A stretch of 64,000 nt of DNA from Psychrobacter sp. DAB_AL43B (GCF_900168255.1 NZ_LT799838.1:3038001-3102000); one strand, 5' to 3'. Counted from the first letter of the stretch, positions 18,796 through 28,369 are shown. Translations and numbers: made by a program. Notes: generated by a model from the sequence alone, not told the origin.

Positions 18796-18879
18796 TCGCT
18801 AGGTTCTGTTGTTAGTTTAATTGCTATTTTAATTATTATACAAAGTTATAGCACTGTTATTCATCACAAGGAACTCATC

Positions 18880-19848
18880 ATGAATGAATTAGAAAATGAC
18901 ATCAGTAATGACATCGGTACAGCTGAGCTAAGTACTGAAGCTAAGCCAAAACTGGCATTTATTGACGATGAACAACGCATTTTACGTTCTATGAAACTGC
19001 TGTTTCGTAAAACCCATGACGTTTTTATCACAACGGATCCTACTGAGTATATTGACTATATTAAAAACAACCATGTACATGTCGCGGTCAGTGACCAGCG
19101 TATGCCTGAGCGTGTTGGTGTCGATATCCTACGCGAAGTAAAAGAAGTATCACCGTCTACCATGCGCATCCTATTGACCGGTTATGCGGATCTAAATGCG
19201 ATTATTGGCTCTATTAATGACGGTGAGATTTATCGTTATCTGACCAAGCCGTGCAAATCTGAAGAGCTACTCTCGGTCGTCGGTCGCGCCACCGAAATCG
19301 CCTTGACTTATAATCCAGACGAAGACGCTGAGCAATTCGACAGCTCAGGTAATAAGCAAACGCTATTGGTGATCGATGAGACCAACGATCTGATTGAGCA
19401 AATACGCAAGCAATTCTCTAACAGTTATAAAGTACTGCATGCTAAAGGCTTAGAAGAGGCTTATGATTATTTGGCGAACGAAGATATCGGTGTTTGTATC
19501 ACCGATATTAATGTCAGCGGCGAAAATATCGCACCTATTATTTTTACCTTAAAGCAAGATGCACCGCATTTAGTGGTCTTGGTACAGACTGAATTCCAAG
19601 ACGCTGGCTTGCTCATTGATTTGATTAATAAAGGTCAGGTCTATCGCTGCTTACCGAAGCCGATGCGCGCCAGTTTGCTTGAGATTAGTGTTAACCGTGC
19701 GTTTCAGCATCATGCAAAACTCAAAGCCAGTCCTGAATTGGTCAAACGTTATGAAGTAGAACACGATCCTGAAAACGATGTGCGTATTGATTTAAGCAGC
19801 CGCGTACGGAATCTTATCGGTAAATTGCGTAAGCGCTTCTCTTTATAA
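18880..19848 (+). CDS. Tandem receiver-domain response regulator without output domain
   Basis: A 322-residue protein of two receiver domains. The first (about 22-140) has the acidic pair in FIDDEQRIL, phosphoacceptor Asp72 in SDQRMPERVG, Thr in ILLTGYAD and Lys in YLTKPC. The SDQRMP/LLTGYAD pattern is that of RpfG-type receivers normally fused to HD-GYP. The second (about 160-285) keeps an acid in VIDETND, Asp209 in CITDINVSG, Thr in VQTEF and Lys in LPKPM, so it may also be phosphorylated. No DNA-binding, GGDEF or HD-GYP domain follows; the tail is short and basic (GKLRKRFSL). It probably acts by protein contact or phosphotransfer with the upstream kinase. Confidence 0.88.
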   Translation: MNELENDISNDIGTAELSTEAKPKLAFIDDEQRILRSMKLLFRKTHDVFITTDPTEYIDYIKNNHVHVAVSDQRMPERVGVDILREVKEVSPSTMRILLTGYADLNAIIGSINDGEIYRYLTKPCKSEELLSVVGRATEIALTYNPDEDAEQFDSSGNKQTLLVIDETNDLIEQIRKQFSNSYKVLHAKGLEEAYDYLANEDIGVCITDINVSGENIAPIIFTLKQDAPHLVVLVQTEFQDAGLLIDLINKGQVYRCLPKPMRASLLEISVNRAFQHHAKLKASPELVKRYEVEHDPENDVRIDLSSRVRNLIGKLRKRFSL

Positions 19849-19916
19849 GTGCATAACTTTACAGCACTTGGATTTATCACCTTATAAGCGATAAAAGATT
19901 ATTGTCCAATAAAATA

Positions 19917-19953
19917 AAACCTCTATATCAAAGCTGAAGTAGAGGTTTTTTTG
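19917..19953 (+). terminator. Terminator of the kinase/regulator operon
   Basis: A 10-bp perfect stem AAAACCTCTA / TAGAGGTTTT followed by a T run, 68 bp after the regulator stop codon. Confidence 0.9.
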
Positions 19954-20057
19954 CTTTGTACTTTTTGACGTACTTTTTGAATAAAGGCAGCAACGTGCTA
20001 CATTAAGCCGATAATAATCAAAGCCCATTTACGATAACAATGAGATAAGGAATCACC

Positions 20058-20993
20058 ATGCAAGCGGTTTTTTTAGATAAAGGCACTTTTTCTGATAACG
20101 TTGAATTGTCAGCACCAGCTGGCGTGACTGACTATATTACGTACGACGATACACCGCAAGAGCTCATAATTGAGCGCTGTCAAAACGCCGATATTATTTT
20201 TACTAATAAAGTGCAAATCAGTGCTGATGTGATTGCTAAGCTACCCAAGCTGAAGCTCATTCAATTGACCGCAACCGGTATGAACAACGTCGACCAGGAT
20301 GCTTGCGCTGAACATGGTATCGCGCTGTATAACGTTGCTGGTTACGCGGTTAAAAGTGTTCCCGAACATACCTTTATGCTGATGTTAAATGCAATGCGTG
20401 CAGGCTTACATTATCATAATAAGGTCATTGATGGCACGTGGGTAGAGGATGGTAATTTTTGTTTGCTTGATATACCGCTAGTCGATTTAGAAGATAAAAC
20501 ACTGGGTATCATTGGCGTCGGTACCATTGGTAAACGTGTCACTGATATTGCGCGTGCTTTTGGCATGACAGTATTGTGGGCGGAGCACCAAGGTCGCACG
20601 CCGCGTAATGACGATTATACTGCCTTTGATGAGGTGCTCGCCGCTGCTGATGTGATTAGCTTACATTGTCCTTTAAACGATGATACCAAGCATTTGATTA
20701 ATAAAAACACACTGGCAAAAATGACTAAGAAACCGTTACTGGTTAACGTTGCGCGCGGTGGTATCGTCGATAGTAAAGCGCTCGCTGATGCTATTAATAA
20801 CGAGCAAATTCTGGGTTATGGTAGCGATGTTTTTGAGCAAGAGCCAATCGCTGCCAACGATCCTTTACTTGCTCTTGGTGAACATCCGCGTGTGATCTTT
20901 AGCCCGCATAATGCTTGGGGTAGTAAAAGCGCCCAAGAAACTTTGTGGCAAATACTTAGCAAACAAGTGACTGACTTTATTAAACAGAGTTAG
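20058..20993 (+). CDS. D-2-hydroxyacid dehydrogenase (glycerate/hydroxypyruvate reductase-like)
   Basis: A 311-residue NAD(P)-dependent D-isomer-specific dehydrogenase. The Rossmann motif is GIIGVGTIGKRV; the catalytic Arg is in NVARGGIVD, the Glu in DVFEQEP, and the His in FSPHNAWGS. LTATGMNNVD at the substrate domain and AWGS near the end are typical of the hydroxypyruvate/glyoxylate reductase (HprA-like) subgroup. The exact substrate cannot be fixed from sequence. A ribosome-binding site (AAGGA) precedes the ATG. It stands alone, convergent with the monooxygenase gene. Confidence 0.88.
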   Translation: MQAVFLDKGTFSDNVELSAPAGVTDYITYDDTPQELIIERCQNADIIFTNKVQISADVIAKLPKLKLIQLTATGMNNVDQDACAEHGIALYNVAGYAVKSVPEHTFMLMLNAMRAGLHYHNKVIDGTWVEDGNFCLLDIPLVDLEDKTLGIIGVGTIGKRVTDIARAFGMTVLWAEHQGRTPRNDDYTAFDEVLAAADVISLHCPLNDDTKHLINKNTLAKMTKKPLLVNVARGGIVDSKALADAINNEQILGYGSDVFEQEPIAANDPLLALGEHPRVIFSPHNAWGSKSAQETLWQILSKQVTDFIKQS

Positions 20994-21037
20994 AGAGCTT
21001 AATAAAGCTTAGAAAGTCGTCAATGCTTAGAAAAAAA

Positions 21038-22714
21038 TTAACGAGTGAAATGTAGCCATTCATCTTTGATTTTACGGTATTTGAGCATGATGCGATCGGT
21101 GATATAGTTATTATTCACCCGCCACGGATAGCGGTCACCTTGCTTTGGCAACTCATCTTTGGCACGGCTGACATAACCTGCAGATAGCGCGCCAAGTACC
21201 GTATCCGGCTGCATTACTACTTGTCTAGTCACTTGCTCTTGCTCACTTTGAGCCTGCGCACATACTGTTTTATAGCCTTCTTTATTCATATAATTAAGTA
21301 ACCGCAGCACATACTGACAGGCCAAATCAATCTTTAGCGTCCAAGAAGCGTTGGTATAGCCGAACATGATTGCCATGTTTGGCACGCCCTCAAGCATTAC
21401 CGCTTTATAGGTCATCCGTGAGCCTACATCGACTGGCTGTCCATCGACATATAAAGCAGCGCCGCCGAGCATCTGTAATTTGAGACCAGTAGCAGTAACA
21501 ATGATATCCGCATCCAAATGTCTGCCTGATGCCAATGCAATACCCGTCTGCGTAAAGTGGCTAATGATATCGGTAACGACTTCAGCACGCTTGCTATGTA
21601 AAGCTTGAAACAAATCGCTATCAGGCACCGCACATAAGCGCTCTTCCCATGGATTGTAAGCGGGCTTAAAGTGGGCAACATCCACGCCACTACCTTTGAG
21701 CTCTTTTTTGACTCTATGATTTAACAACGCTTTCATGATTTTTGGCGCATGAATCGCGATTCGATAAACCCCTTGCTGAAACATCACATTACGCGTACGT
21801 AGTAAGGTATAGGCCTGTGCCTTTGATAAAGGTGAGAATCTACCTGACAGCAAGTCAAGCGCATGATCATCGCCCGGTACACTTGCCACATAAGTCGGTG
21901 AGCGTTGCAACATCGTCACATGGCGGGCGCATTGTTCACTATTTTCATCGACCAACGCCGGTATCAGCGTCATCGCAGTCGCCCCACTACCGATGACAAT
22001 TACTTTTTTATCGTCATAGTGCGTATCCTGCCAATGCTGCGGATGGACAATTTTACCTTTAAAACTTTCTTCATCTTTAAAATGTGGTCTATAACCGGTC
22101 TCATAATCATAATAACCAGTCGCCCCAACGACGAAATTCGCTGTTAGGGTGAATTCTTCACCAGTGGCATGATTTTTAATCATCGCCGTCCATTGTTTAC
22201 TACTACTTGACCACGATAGCTGCTGTAGCTCATGTTGATAGCGAATATGTTCTACGATTTTGAACTCGCGGGCGGTATCAGCGATATAGCTTTTAATGTC
22301 AGCGCCTTTTGCCAGCATTTTGTGATCTAGCCATGGCCGGAAGCTATAGCCAAACGTTAATGCATCAGAGTCAGAGCGAATACCAGGATAGGTAAATAAA
22401 TCCCATGTACCACCCAAATCCTCGCGTTTCTCTAATACTAAAAAGCGCTCGGTAGCGTTTTTTTCTTTATTTTTACGCTTTTGTTTTATAGCATTTTTAC
22501 GCTTAAAAACCCCGCTACCTTTTTGTTGCTGTTGGAGATGGCAAGCCATACTTACACCGGCTATACCAGCGCCAATGATAAGCACCTCATAATCCGCTGA
22601 GGTGGTCGATTGTGGTTTTGAGCGTTTGAATAAACGTTTGATACGCTTACGATTGCTTTCATTAGCGCCTTTTTGAGTATCATTATGCGCTTGAGATAAT
22701 GTGTTATCGACCAT
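21038..22714 (-). CDS. Flavin-containing monooxygenase, Baeyer-Villiger type
   Basis: A 558-residue FAD/NADPH enzyme. FAD-binding GAGIAGVSMACHL lies near residue 48; the NADPH-binding GSGATAMTLIPAL comes later. Between them is FKGKIVHPQHW, which fits the FxGxxxHxxxW fingerprint of Baeyer-Villiger monooxygenases (next residue Gln rather than the usual Pro/Asp). GGTWDLFTYPGIRSDSD marks the EtaA-like subgroup, which oxidises ketones or thio-compounds. Two oddities are a basic 40-residue N-terminal extension and a Lys/Arg/Asn-rich insertion between the first helix and second strand of the FAD Rossmann fold. AAAGGAT precedes the ATG. Substrate unknown. Confidence 0.87.
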   Translation of the reverse strand: MVDNTLSQAHNDTQKGANESNRKRIKRLFKRSKPQSTTSADYEVLIIGAGIAGVSMACHLQQQQKGSGVFKRKNAIKQKRKNKEKNATERFLVLEKREDLGGTWDLFTYPGIRSDSDALTFGYSFRPWLDHKMLAKGADIKSYIADTAREFKIVEHIRYQHELQQLSWSSSSKQWTAMIKNHATGEEFTLTANFVVGATGYYDYETGYRPHFKDEESFKGKIVHPQHWQDTHYDDKKVIVIGSGATAMTLIPALVDENSEQCARHVTMLQRSPTYVASVPGDDHALDLLSGRFSPLSKAQAYTLLRTRNVMFQQGVYRIAIHAPKIMKALLNHRVKKELKGSGVDVAHFKPAYNPWEERLCAVPDSDLFQALHSKRAEVVTDIISHFTQTGIALASGRHLDADIIVTATGLKLQMLGGAALYVDGQPVDVGSRMTYKAVMLEGVPNMAIMFGYTNASWTLKIDLACQYVLRLLNYMNKEGYKTVCAQAQSEQEQVTRQVVMQPDTVLGALSAGYVSRAKDELPKQGDRYPWRVNNNYITDRIMLKYRKIKDEWLHFTR

Positions 22715-22911
22715 GGTCTTATTTATCCTTTATTAATATTTAATCATCCTTAACTCAATCAACTATAAACAATTTTAGCGCTAGGTTAACTTATATTACT
22801 GACTGGTCTTTCCAAACTCACCCTTTAACAGATACTTTTTAACTAAGATTGTAAAAAGTCACCTTTAAAGAGCTATGCAATAAAGAGCTATGCATTTAAA
22901 AATCCATTCAT

Positions 22912-23625
22912 TTAAAAAGGTACAGGACTTTCCCAATCCATCCATGCGCCAAGTGTAGGATGCTTAAGACGCAGTTGCTGCGCATGTAAATTAAGCCTTG
23001 GCGCAATATCTAATGCACGACCTTCAGCATAAATGGGGTCGCCAATCATCACATGCCCGACGTGTACCATATGGACGCGCAGCTGATGGCTACGACCAGT
23101 GACTGGCTTTAACAGCACCCGAGTGACTATCTGACCATTGCATTCTTCATGCGCCAGCACTTCATACAAGGTTAAAGCATGTTTTGACCAATTATGATCG
23201 ACGATGTGGCGCGGTTTGGTGGCTGGCTCATAACGTACAGGTGCTGATATCTTGCCCGTTGCACCCACACTTTCCCATTGCCCAAATACTCGTGCTTGGT
23301 ATTTTTTTTGCGGTAGCCGGTCAATAAACTGCTTACTAATATTGGTTTGTGCTGCCGCGTTCTTTGCAAAAATGAGCAGCCCTGAGGTGTCCATATCTAG
23401 GCGATGGATCAATTTAACCGCTGGATTGGCGCGCTCAAGCCGAGCAAGCAAACTTACCTTGAGCGTTTTACCATCGACACTTAATAGTCCTACCGGCTTG
23501 TCCACCACCCAAATATCATCGTCTTCATAGACAGTAACTTTTTTGGCGAATGTTTGAAAAAACTCAAGCGGATAGGCTTTTTCTTGAGCATTAAGGGCAT
23601 CGATCTCTTGATCAGTAAAAGACAT
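22912..23625 (-). CDS. rluA: RluA-type pseudouridine synthase
   Basis: A 237-residue pseudouridine synthase without an S4 domain. HRLDMDTSG contains catalytic Asp77. LLKPVTGRSHQLRVHM, VMIGDPIYAEG and APRLNLHAQQL follow E. coli RluA closely, so the targets are probably U746 of 23S rRNA and U32 of certain tRNAs. The N-terminal 30 residues are an extension relative to E. coli (219 residues). It is upstream of nothing obvious on its strand; 197 bp of AT-rich DNA separate it from the monooxygenase start. Confidence 0.88.
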   Translation of the reverse strand: MSFTDQEIDALNAQEKAYPLEFFQTFAKKVTVYEDDDIWVVDKPVGLLSVDGKTLKVSLLARLERANPAVKLIHRLDMDTSGLLIFAKNAAAQTNISKQFIDRLPQKKYQARVFGQWESVGATGKISAPVRYEPATKPRHIVDHNWSKHALTLYEVLAHEECNGQIVTRVLLKPVTGRSHQLRVHMVHVGHVMIGDPIYAEGRALDIAPRLNLHAQQLRLKHPTLGAWMDWESPVPF

Positions 23626-23966
23626 AAAAATGGGCTACTTATAGTAATGGACTTGAATCTATAAACCATACTCAGTGATTGAGCAAAGTTTGAGATGAGG
23701 GTAAATTTTGACGCAAAGGTGACGACAGATTAAAGCAAGTGACAGATAAATCATAAGCTGTATCGTTATGTGTCGATTTATTGTACTAATCGTAATTGTT
23801 AAACAATTTAACCAGCCTGCGTCTGTCAACTTTAGGCAAACATGTTAATATAATGGCAGGTTTTCACCCCTTCTTAACCATTCTTTAGCCACTCATCATT
23901 TTATCGTGACATCTATGTTTATATGGATGAGTGGTGACAGATATAATAAAACAAGAGAGAGAAATT

Positions 23967-24293
23967 ATGTCAGACCTTATTATTAATACTACCGATGCTA
24001 ACTTTGACCAAGACGTACTGCAATCTGACGTACCAGTCTTAGTAGACTTTTGGGCAACGTGGTGTGGTCCTTGTAAAGCTATCGCTCCTATTTTAGAAGA
24101 TTTAGCGACTGAGTACCAAGGTAAAGTTAAAATCGTTAAAGTTGACGTCGACAACAACCCACAAGCAGCAAGCCGTTTCGGTATTCGCAACATTCCTACC
24201 TTATTCGTCTTTAAAGATGGCGAAAAAGTAGATTCAGTGATGGGTCTACAGCCAAAAGCTGAATTGGCAAAAGTAATAGATAAGCATCTATAA
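23967..24293 (+). CDS. trxA: Thioredoxin 1
   Basis: A 108-residue classical thioredoxin. The active site WCGPC is at residues 32-36, preceded by VLVDFWAT; the cis-proline loop is [10 protein letters not shown] and the end is [12 protein letters not shown]. The start at 23967 ([10 protein letters not shown]) gives the usual length and has a purine-rich AGAGAGAG ribosome-binding region; an upstream in-frame ATG would add twelve residues and is unlikely. It precedes rho, the gene order trxA-rho known from E. coli and many proteobacteria, but a strong terminator separates them here. Confidence 0.97.
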   Translation: MSDLIINTTDANFDQDVLQSDVPVLVDFWATWCGPCKAIAPILEDLATEYQGKVKIVKVDVDNNPQAASRFGIRNIPTLFVFKDGEKVDSVMGLQPKAELAKVIDKHL

Positions 24294-24383
24294 GTAGCCA
24301 TTTATTTAAGACCGATGATTGCTAGGGTTTACTAATATTTAGTGACTCTCATGCAAGTCATTTGCCGTATAAAAAAACTCTCG

Positions 24384-24419
24384 AAAAAGCCATTGTCTGT
24401 ACAAGATAATGGCTTTTTT
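24384..24419 (+). terminator. Terminator of trxA
   Basis: An 11-bp stem AAAAAGCCATT / AATGGCTTTTT with T run, 90 bp after the trxA stop. Confidence 0.9.
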
Positions 24420-24471
24420 GCTGCTTTTATGAGCAAAAAACTGGATTATACGACTTTTTTGGCAAAAATTA

Positions 24472-24501
24472 TTGACAATGCTGTCTTGAAGGTCGTATAG
24501 T
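24472..24501 (+). promoter_or_regulatory. Sigma-70 promoter of rho
   Basis: A consensus TTGACA (24472-24477), 18-bp spacer, TATAGT (24496-24501). Transcription from here gives a leader of about 350 nucleotides before rho at 24858. The leader is AT-rich with no convincing gene; a 12-codon frame from 24623 is the only small candidate. Confidence 0.8.
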
Positions 24502-24857
24502 CTGCTAACAAGAGAAAACCAATTGTTTTCATAAATATCTTGTCGCTACTCTCCCCGTGTTTGTCAACAAAAACACCATCGTCATTATTAAAAAAACACT
24601 ACTGACCGAATGATTAAACACAATGAATTATATTGAGTTTTTGACACAGACTCTTATGTAGACTTCTTTATCTTCACTTTTATTACTTTGCCTGTATTTC
24701 TTACAACAAGCATATAAGCTGGCACGTTAAATCAAATCTACATAAACCTCAACGCTGTGTATACATCCTCTATCTCCCTAATACTATTGTTTAATCAATA
24801 TCGTGATTTGTGCAGATAATGGCATCTCTCATCTGACCAACTGCTAATGACCTATCT

Positions 24858-26126
24858 ATGAATCTAACTGAATTAAAGAAAAAATCAATCGCTGAGCTAT
24901 TGGCCATCGCCAAAGAAATGGGTCTTGATAATATGGCACGTAGCCGTAAACAAGACATTATCTTTGCTATTTTAAAAACCCATGCCCGTAACGGTGAGGC
25001 CATCTATGGTGATGGTGTGCTTGAAGTGCTCCCAGATGGTTTTGGCTTTTTGCGCTCATCAGAAGGCTCTTACTTAGCAGGTCCTGACGACATTTATGTC
25101 AGCCCGAGCCAAATTCGCCGCTTTAGTCTTAAGACAGGCGACAGTATCGCTGGCACGATTCGTCCACCCAAAGACTCTGAGCGTTATTTTGCGCTATTAA
25201 AAGTCGGCGAAATCAACTTTGATACCCCAGATCGCTCGCGTCATAAGCTTATTTTTGAAAACCTAACGCCGCTATTTCCAACCGAGCATCTCAAGCTTGA
25301 GCTTGGTAACGGCACGACTGAAGATTTGACCGGTCGAATTATTGATCTGATTGCCCCTATCGGTAAAGGTCAGCGCTCCATTATCGTTGCCCCGCCAAAA
25401 GCCGGTAAAACGATGCTCCTACAGACCATCGCCCAATCCATCACACGTAACAATCCTGAATGCTATTTGATCGTCTTACTAATCGATGAGCGTCCAGAAG
25501 AAGTTACCGAAATGGTGCGTACGGTACGCGGTGAAGTGGTTGCCTCAACCTTTGATGAGCCGCCACAGCGTCATGTGCAGGTTGCAGAGATGGTCATTGA
25601 AAAGGCGAAGCGTTTGGTCGAGCATAAACAAGACGTGGTCATTTTACTTGACTCTATTACCCGTCTTGCCCGCGCCTATAACACCGTCATTCCTTCATCA
25701 GGTAAAGTGTTGACCGGTGGTCTTGATGCCAATGCGTTAGAGCGTCCAAAACGTTTCTTCGGTGCTGCTCGTAACATTGAAGAAGGTGGTAGTTTGACCA
25801 TTATTGCCAGTGCCCTTATCGATACCGGCAGTAAAATGGACAGCGTTATCTTTGAAGAGTTTAAGGGAACAGGCAACCAAGAGATTACCCTTGAGCGTGA
25901 TTTGGCTGAAAAACGAGTCTTCCCAGCGATCAATATCAAAAAATCTGGTACACGCCGCGAAGAGCGCTTGCTTGATGAAGATAAGCTACGTAAGGTTTGG
26001 ATTTTACGTAAATTGCTACAGCCGATGGATGGCGTACAAGCGACTGAATTCTTATTAGATCGTTTAAAAGAAGCCAAGACCAATGACGAATTCTTTGAGC
26101 AAATGAAACGTAAATCACAAAATTAA
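24858..26126 (+). CDS. rho: Transcription termination factor Rho
   Basis: A 422-residue hexameric RNA-dependent ATPase. The N-terminal Rho helix bundle ([22 protein letters not shown]) and the cold-shock RNA-binding domain with DGFGFLRS precede the RecA-like motor. Walker A is APPKAGKT near residue 180, with the arginine-rich [26 protein letters not shown] (Walker B and Q loop) and GTGNQEI motifs in order. No insertion domain is present; length is close to E. coli Rho (419). It has its own promoter with a long leader, which suggests autoregulation as in other bacteria. Confidence 0.98.
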   Translation: MNLTELKKKSIAELLAIAKEMGLDNMARSRKQDIIFAILKTHARNGEAIYGDGVLEVLPDGFGFLRSSEGSYLAGPDDIYVSPSQIRRFSLKTGDSIAGTIRPPKDSERYFALLKVGEINFDTPDRSRHKLIFENLTPLFPTEHLKLELGNGTTEDLTGRIIDLIAPIGKGQRSIIVAPPKAGKTMLLQTIAQSITRNNPECYLIVLLIDERPEEVTEMVRTVRGEVVASTFDEPPQRHVQVAEMVIEKAKRLVEHKQDVVILLDSITRLARAYNTVIPSSGKVLTGGLDANALERPKRFFGAARNIEEGGSLTIIASALIDTGSKMDSVIFEEFKGTGNQEITLERDLAEKRVFPAINIKKSGTRREERLLDEDKLRKVWILRKLLQPMDGVQATEFLLDRLKEAKTNDEFFEQMKRKSQN

Positions 26127-26180
26127 TTTACCCTCATTTGTTGTTGTTAATATAAACCGTTAATCAATGTTCCAATTATA

Positions 26181-26206
26181 AAGGCTGCCTCAAAGGCAGT
26201 CTTTTT
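26181..26206 (+). terminator. Terminator of rho
   Basis: A short GC-rich hairpin CTGCCT-CAA-AGGCAG followed by TCTTTTT, about 60 bp after the rho stop codon. The remaining intergenic DNA to 26470 shows no gene. Confidence 0.8.
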
Positions 26207-26470
26207 GCGTTTGTAACCATTAGAAGTCGTCTTATTATAAACAGTTAGCTTACTATCAGTACTAATACAATAACCCTAAGCAAAAGCACTACCAACGATA
26301 CAGTGAAGCAACATACTTTACAGGTTATTTGCAAAGCTTAGCGTTTCTACTACGACCATAAATACATTAACAGTGGTACTATTAGATATGGCATAAGTGT
26401 GCTTTATATTAATCAGTGTTGGAAGGAATCAGTACTGAATTTTAATCTTGATAAATCAATAGGTAATATT

Positions 26471-26719
26471 ATGAAATTTGCTAAAACGATCGTAATGACA
26501 GCTATTACTGGCTCAGCTCTTATCATGGGTGGCTGTAACTCAACTGGCGGATACGGATACAACAGTGGTATAAACAACACCGCTAAAGGCGCTGCTGCTG
26601 GTGCTGCTGCTGGTGCGCTTATCAGAAGTGGCGGCGACAGTAAAGACATCGCTCGTGGCGCAATTGGCGGTGCTGCAATTGGTGGCGCTGGTGCATACAT
26701 TCTTAATAACAGCAGATAA
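26471..26719 (+). CDS. Small glycine-zipper lipoprotein
   Basis: An 82-residue precursor. The signal peptide MKFAKTIVMTAITGSALIMGGC ends in a lipobox (IMGG-C), so Cys22 should be lipidated. The mature part is a Gly/Tyr linker followed by two glycine-zipper stretches (GAAAGAAAGALI and GAIGGAAIGGAGAYI), the pattern of outer-membrane glycine-zipper lipoproteins. The ATG at 26471 follows AGGTAAT and is preferred to an upstream frame opening. Function unknown; relatives are thought to stabilise the outer membrane. Flanked by terminators, so monocistronic. Confidence 0.85.
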   Translation: MKFAKTIVMTAITGSALIMGGCNSTGGYGYNSGINNTAKGAAAGAAAGALIRSGGDSKDIARGAIGGAAIGGAGAYILNNSR

Positions 26720-26785
26720 TCGATGTTAAGTAGCTATATTGGCGGATAGGTTTTGATTAAAAACATTATCTAACCAGATAGCCTA

Positions 26786-26823
26786 CACAAAAAAGCCTGC
26801 ATCGATTGCAGGCTTTTTTGTGT
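26786..26823. terminator. Bidirectional terminator
   Basis: A perfect stem centred on GCCTGCA / TGCAGGC with A tract before and T tract after, between the converging lipoprotein and metallopeptidase genes. Confidence 0.92.
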
Positions 26824-26881
26824 CTAGTAGTTTTCTATTAGTTAACGAGCAATCTTATAAAATTAGTCTATGTAACTTGAT

Positions 26882-27769
26882 CTATAAAGCGCCACTAAAC
26901 GTATCACAAGATTGTACATTACCACTCTCTAGACCACGCGTAAACCATTGGATACGCTGTTGGCTAGTGCCATGAGTGAAGTTATCAGGCACTACCGCCC
27001 CGCCGCCTGCACGTGCTAAGCGATCATCACCGATTTGACCAGCCGCATTGATGGCTTCATCGATGTCTCCTGCTTCTAAAAACTGTACGCGTTCTTGATT
27101 GCGCTGTGCCCAAACGCCAGCAAAGCAATCGGCTTGTAGCTCTTGCAGTACCGATAATTTATTAGCCTGTGCACTTGTCACTTGACGGCTGGCTTCACTA
27201 ACTTGCTGGGTAATACCTAGCAAGGTCTGTACATGATGACCGACCTCATGTGAAATGACATAAGCTTGGGCAAAGTCGCCCGCTTTATTTTGGTTTTCGC
27301 TATCGCCTGAGCCTTGAATATCACCCGCAATACCAAGATTTTGTCGCATTTCTACAAAAAACGACGTATCTAGATAGACAGTCTGATCACCTGGGCAATA
27401 AAAAGGTCCTGTCGCCGAGCTAGCACTGCCACAAGCTGAGCTAATCTGCCCATTAAATAAAATCAGTGACGGTTCTTTATAAGTGCTTCCTGCTTCATTA
27501 AATATCTGATGCCAAACCTCTTCGGTATCGGCCAATACGACTTTGACAAACCGTGTATCACGATCATCGCTGGTCGCAGGCTCAGTGGACGTATTACCTC
27601 CGCCACCTGCTACTACTTGACCTGTCTGTAATGCGGTCATCGGGTTTACCCCAAATACTAGCCATAAAATGCCAGCAATAATGATACCGCCAATACCACC
27701 GCCGATCATTTTACCGCCACCACTGCTGGTACGTACGTTAGAACTGCCGCGTCTGCCTTCCCATTTCAT
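26882..27769 (-). CDS. ypfJ: YpfJ-family neutral zinc metallopeptidase
   Basis: A 295-residue membrane-anchored protein. The N-terminus (MKWEGRRGSSNVR) is cytoplasmic and basic, then a hydrophobic segment GGIIIAGILWLVFGVNPM. The extracytoplasmic part has the zinc-binding HEVGHHVQ and a downstream ELQADCFAGVWA, which supplies the third ligand, as in the YpfJ family. GTSQQRIQWFTRG near the end is another family mark. GGGAG precedes the ATG. A Correia-like element ends 32 bp upstream of the start, so the promoter must lie in or beyond it. Physiological substrate unknown. Confidence 0.92.
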   Translation of the reverse strand: MKWEGRRGSSNVRTSSGGGKMIGGGIGGIIIAGILWLVFGVNPMTALQTGQVVAGGGGNTSTEPATSDDRDTRFVKVVLADTEEVWHQIFNEAGSTYKEPSLILFNGQISSACGSASSATGPFYCPGDQTVYLDTSFFVEMRQNLGIAGDIQGSGDSENQNKAGDFAQAYVISHEVGHHVQTLLGITQQVSEASRQVTSAQANKLSVLQELQADCFAGVWAQRNQERVQFLEAGDIDEAINAAGQIGDDRLARAGGGAVVPDNFTHGTSQQRIQWFTRGLESGNVQSCDTFSGAL

Positions 27770-27801
27770 AATCTTACTCCCAAAAATACGATAATGTCTG
27801 C

Positions 27802-27948
27802 TATAGTCAGTTAAAAATGAAAGCGATACGATTGTAATAAAGTGCTATTGCTATCATTTTTTCTTGCTTGCTGTTCGCAGGCGTGACAGAGGCTGCAAAA
27901 AATTTATAGCCAATAGCACTGTATCGTTTTTAAAATGAATCTACTATA
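27802..27948 (-). mobile_element. Correia-like MITE, copy B
   Basis: A 147-bp element: TATAGTCAGTTAAAAATGAA at the left, ACTATA at the right, and inner arms AGTGCTATTG... / ...CAATAGCACT at 27841-27920. Its centre read on the minus strand is GCAGCCTCTG...CAGCAAGC, as in copies A and C. Exactly the same length as copy C. It sits directly upstream of ypfJ. Confidence 0.85.
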
Positions 27949-28369
27949 TGCGTACCAATAATTATTCATGTTATATAATTTTTAGTTCAATCCTTTGATT
28001 TAACCTTTTAAACCTCTAATATCATGTGTAATAGATTACTCAATTACTTGAAGATACTCACAATGTATTTATCTTTATACTCGACTACGATTGTATAATT
28101 TCACTCATCCAATCCCTATATTACTTATCCTAGCGTAAGAATACAGATAGAAAAGAGTAAGAGAATTAGGCCATAAAGGCCTGCTTGCAAACAGTCTGAT
28201 GTTGTTGATTATACTTCGATTAATTCAACTTATTGTATTAAGAATTATGTTAGATAGGTAAAGTAAAACCCTATTTACAATTTTATTGTAACTTAATTGT
28301 ACAACCTCTTTCTATACAGAAAGAAATCATATAGAATGCGTGAAAGCTGAGTAGCTGTAACTAAGACTA
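27949..28369. other. Intergenic region upstream of the acidic lipoprotein
   Basis: About 420 bp of very AT-rich DNA with no credible gene. It presumably holds the promoter for the hairpin-ended leader and lipoprotein gene downstream; no strong promoter match could be chosen. Confidence 0.5.

Noticed and set aside
24623..24661. A 12-codon leader frame upstream of rho
   Set aside because: Too short, no ribosome-binding site of note and no resemblance that I can establish to the E. coli rho leader peptide.
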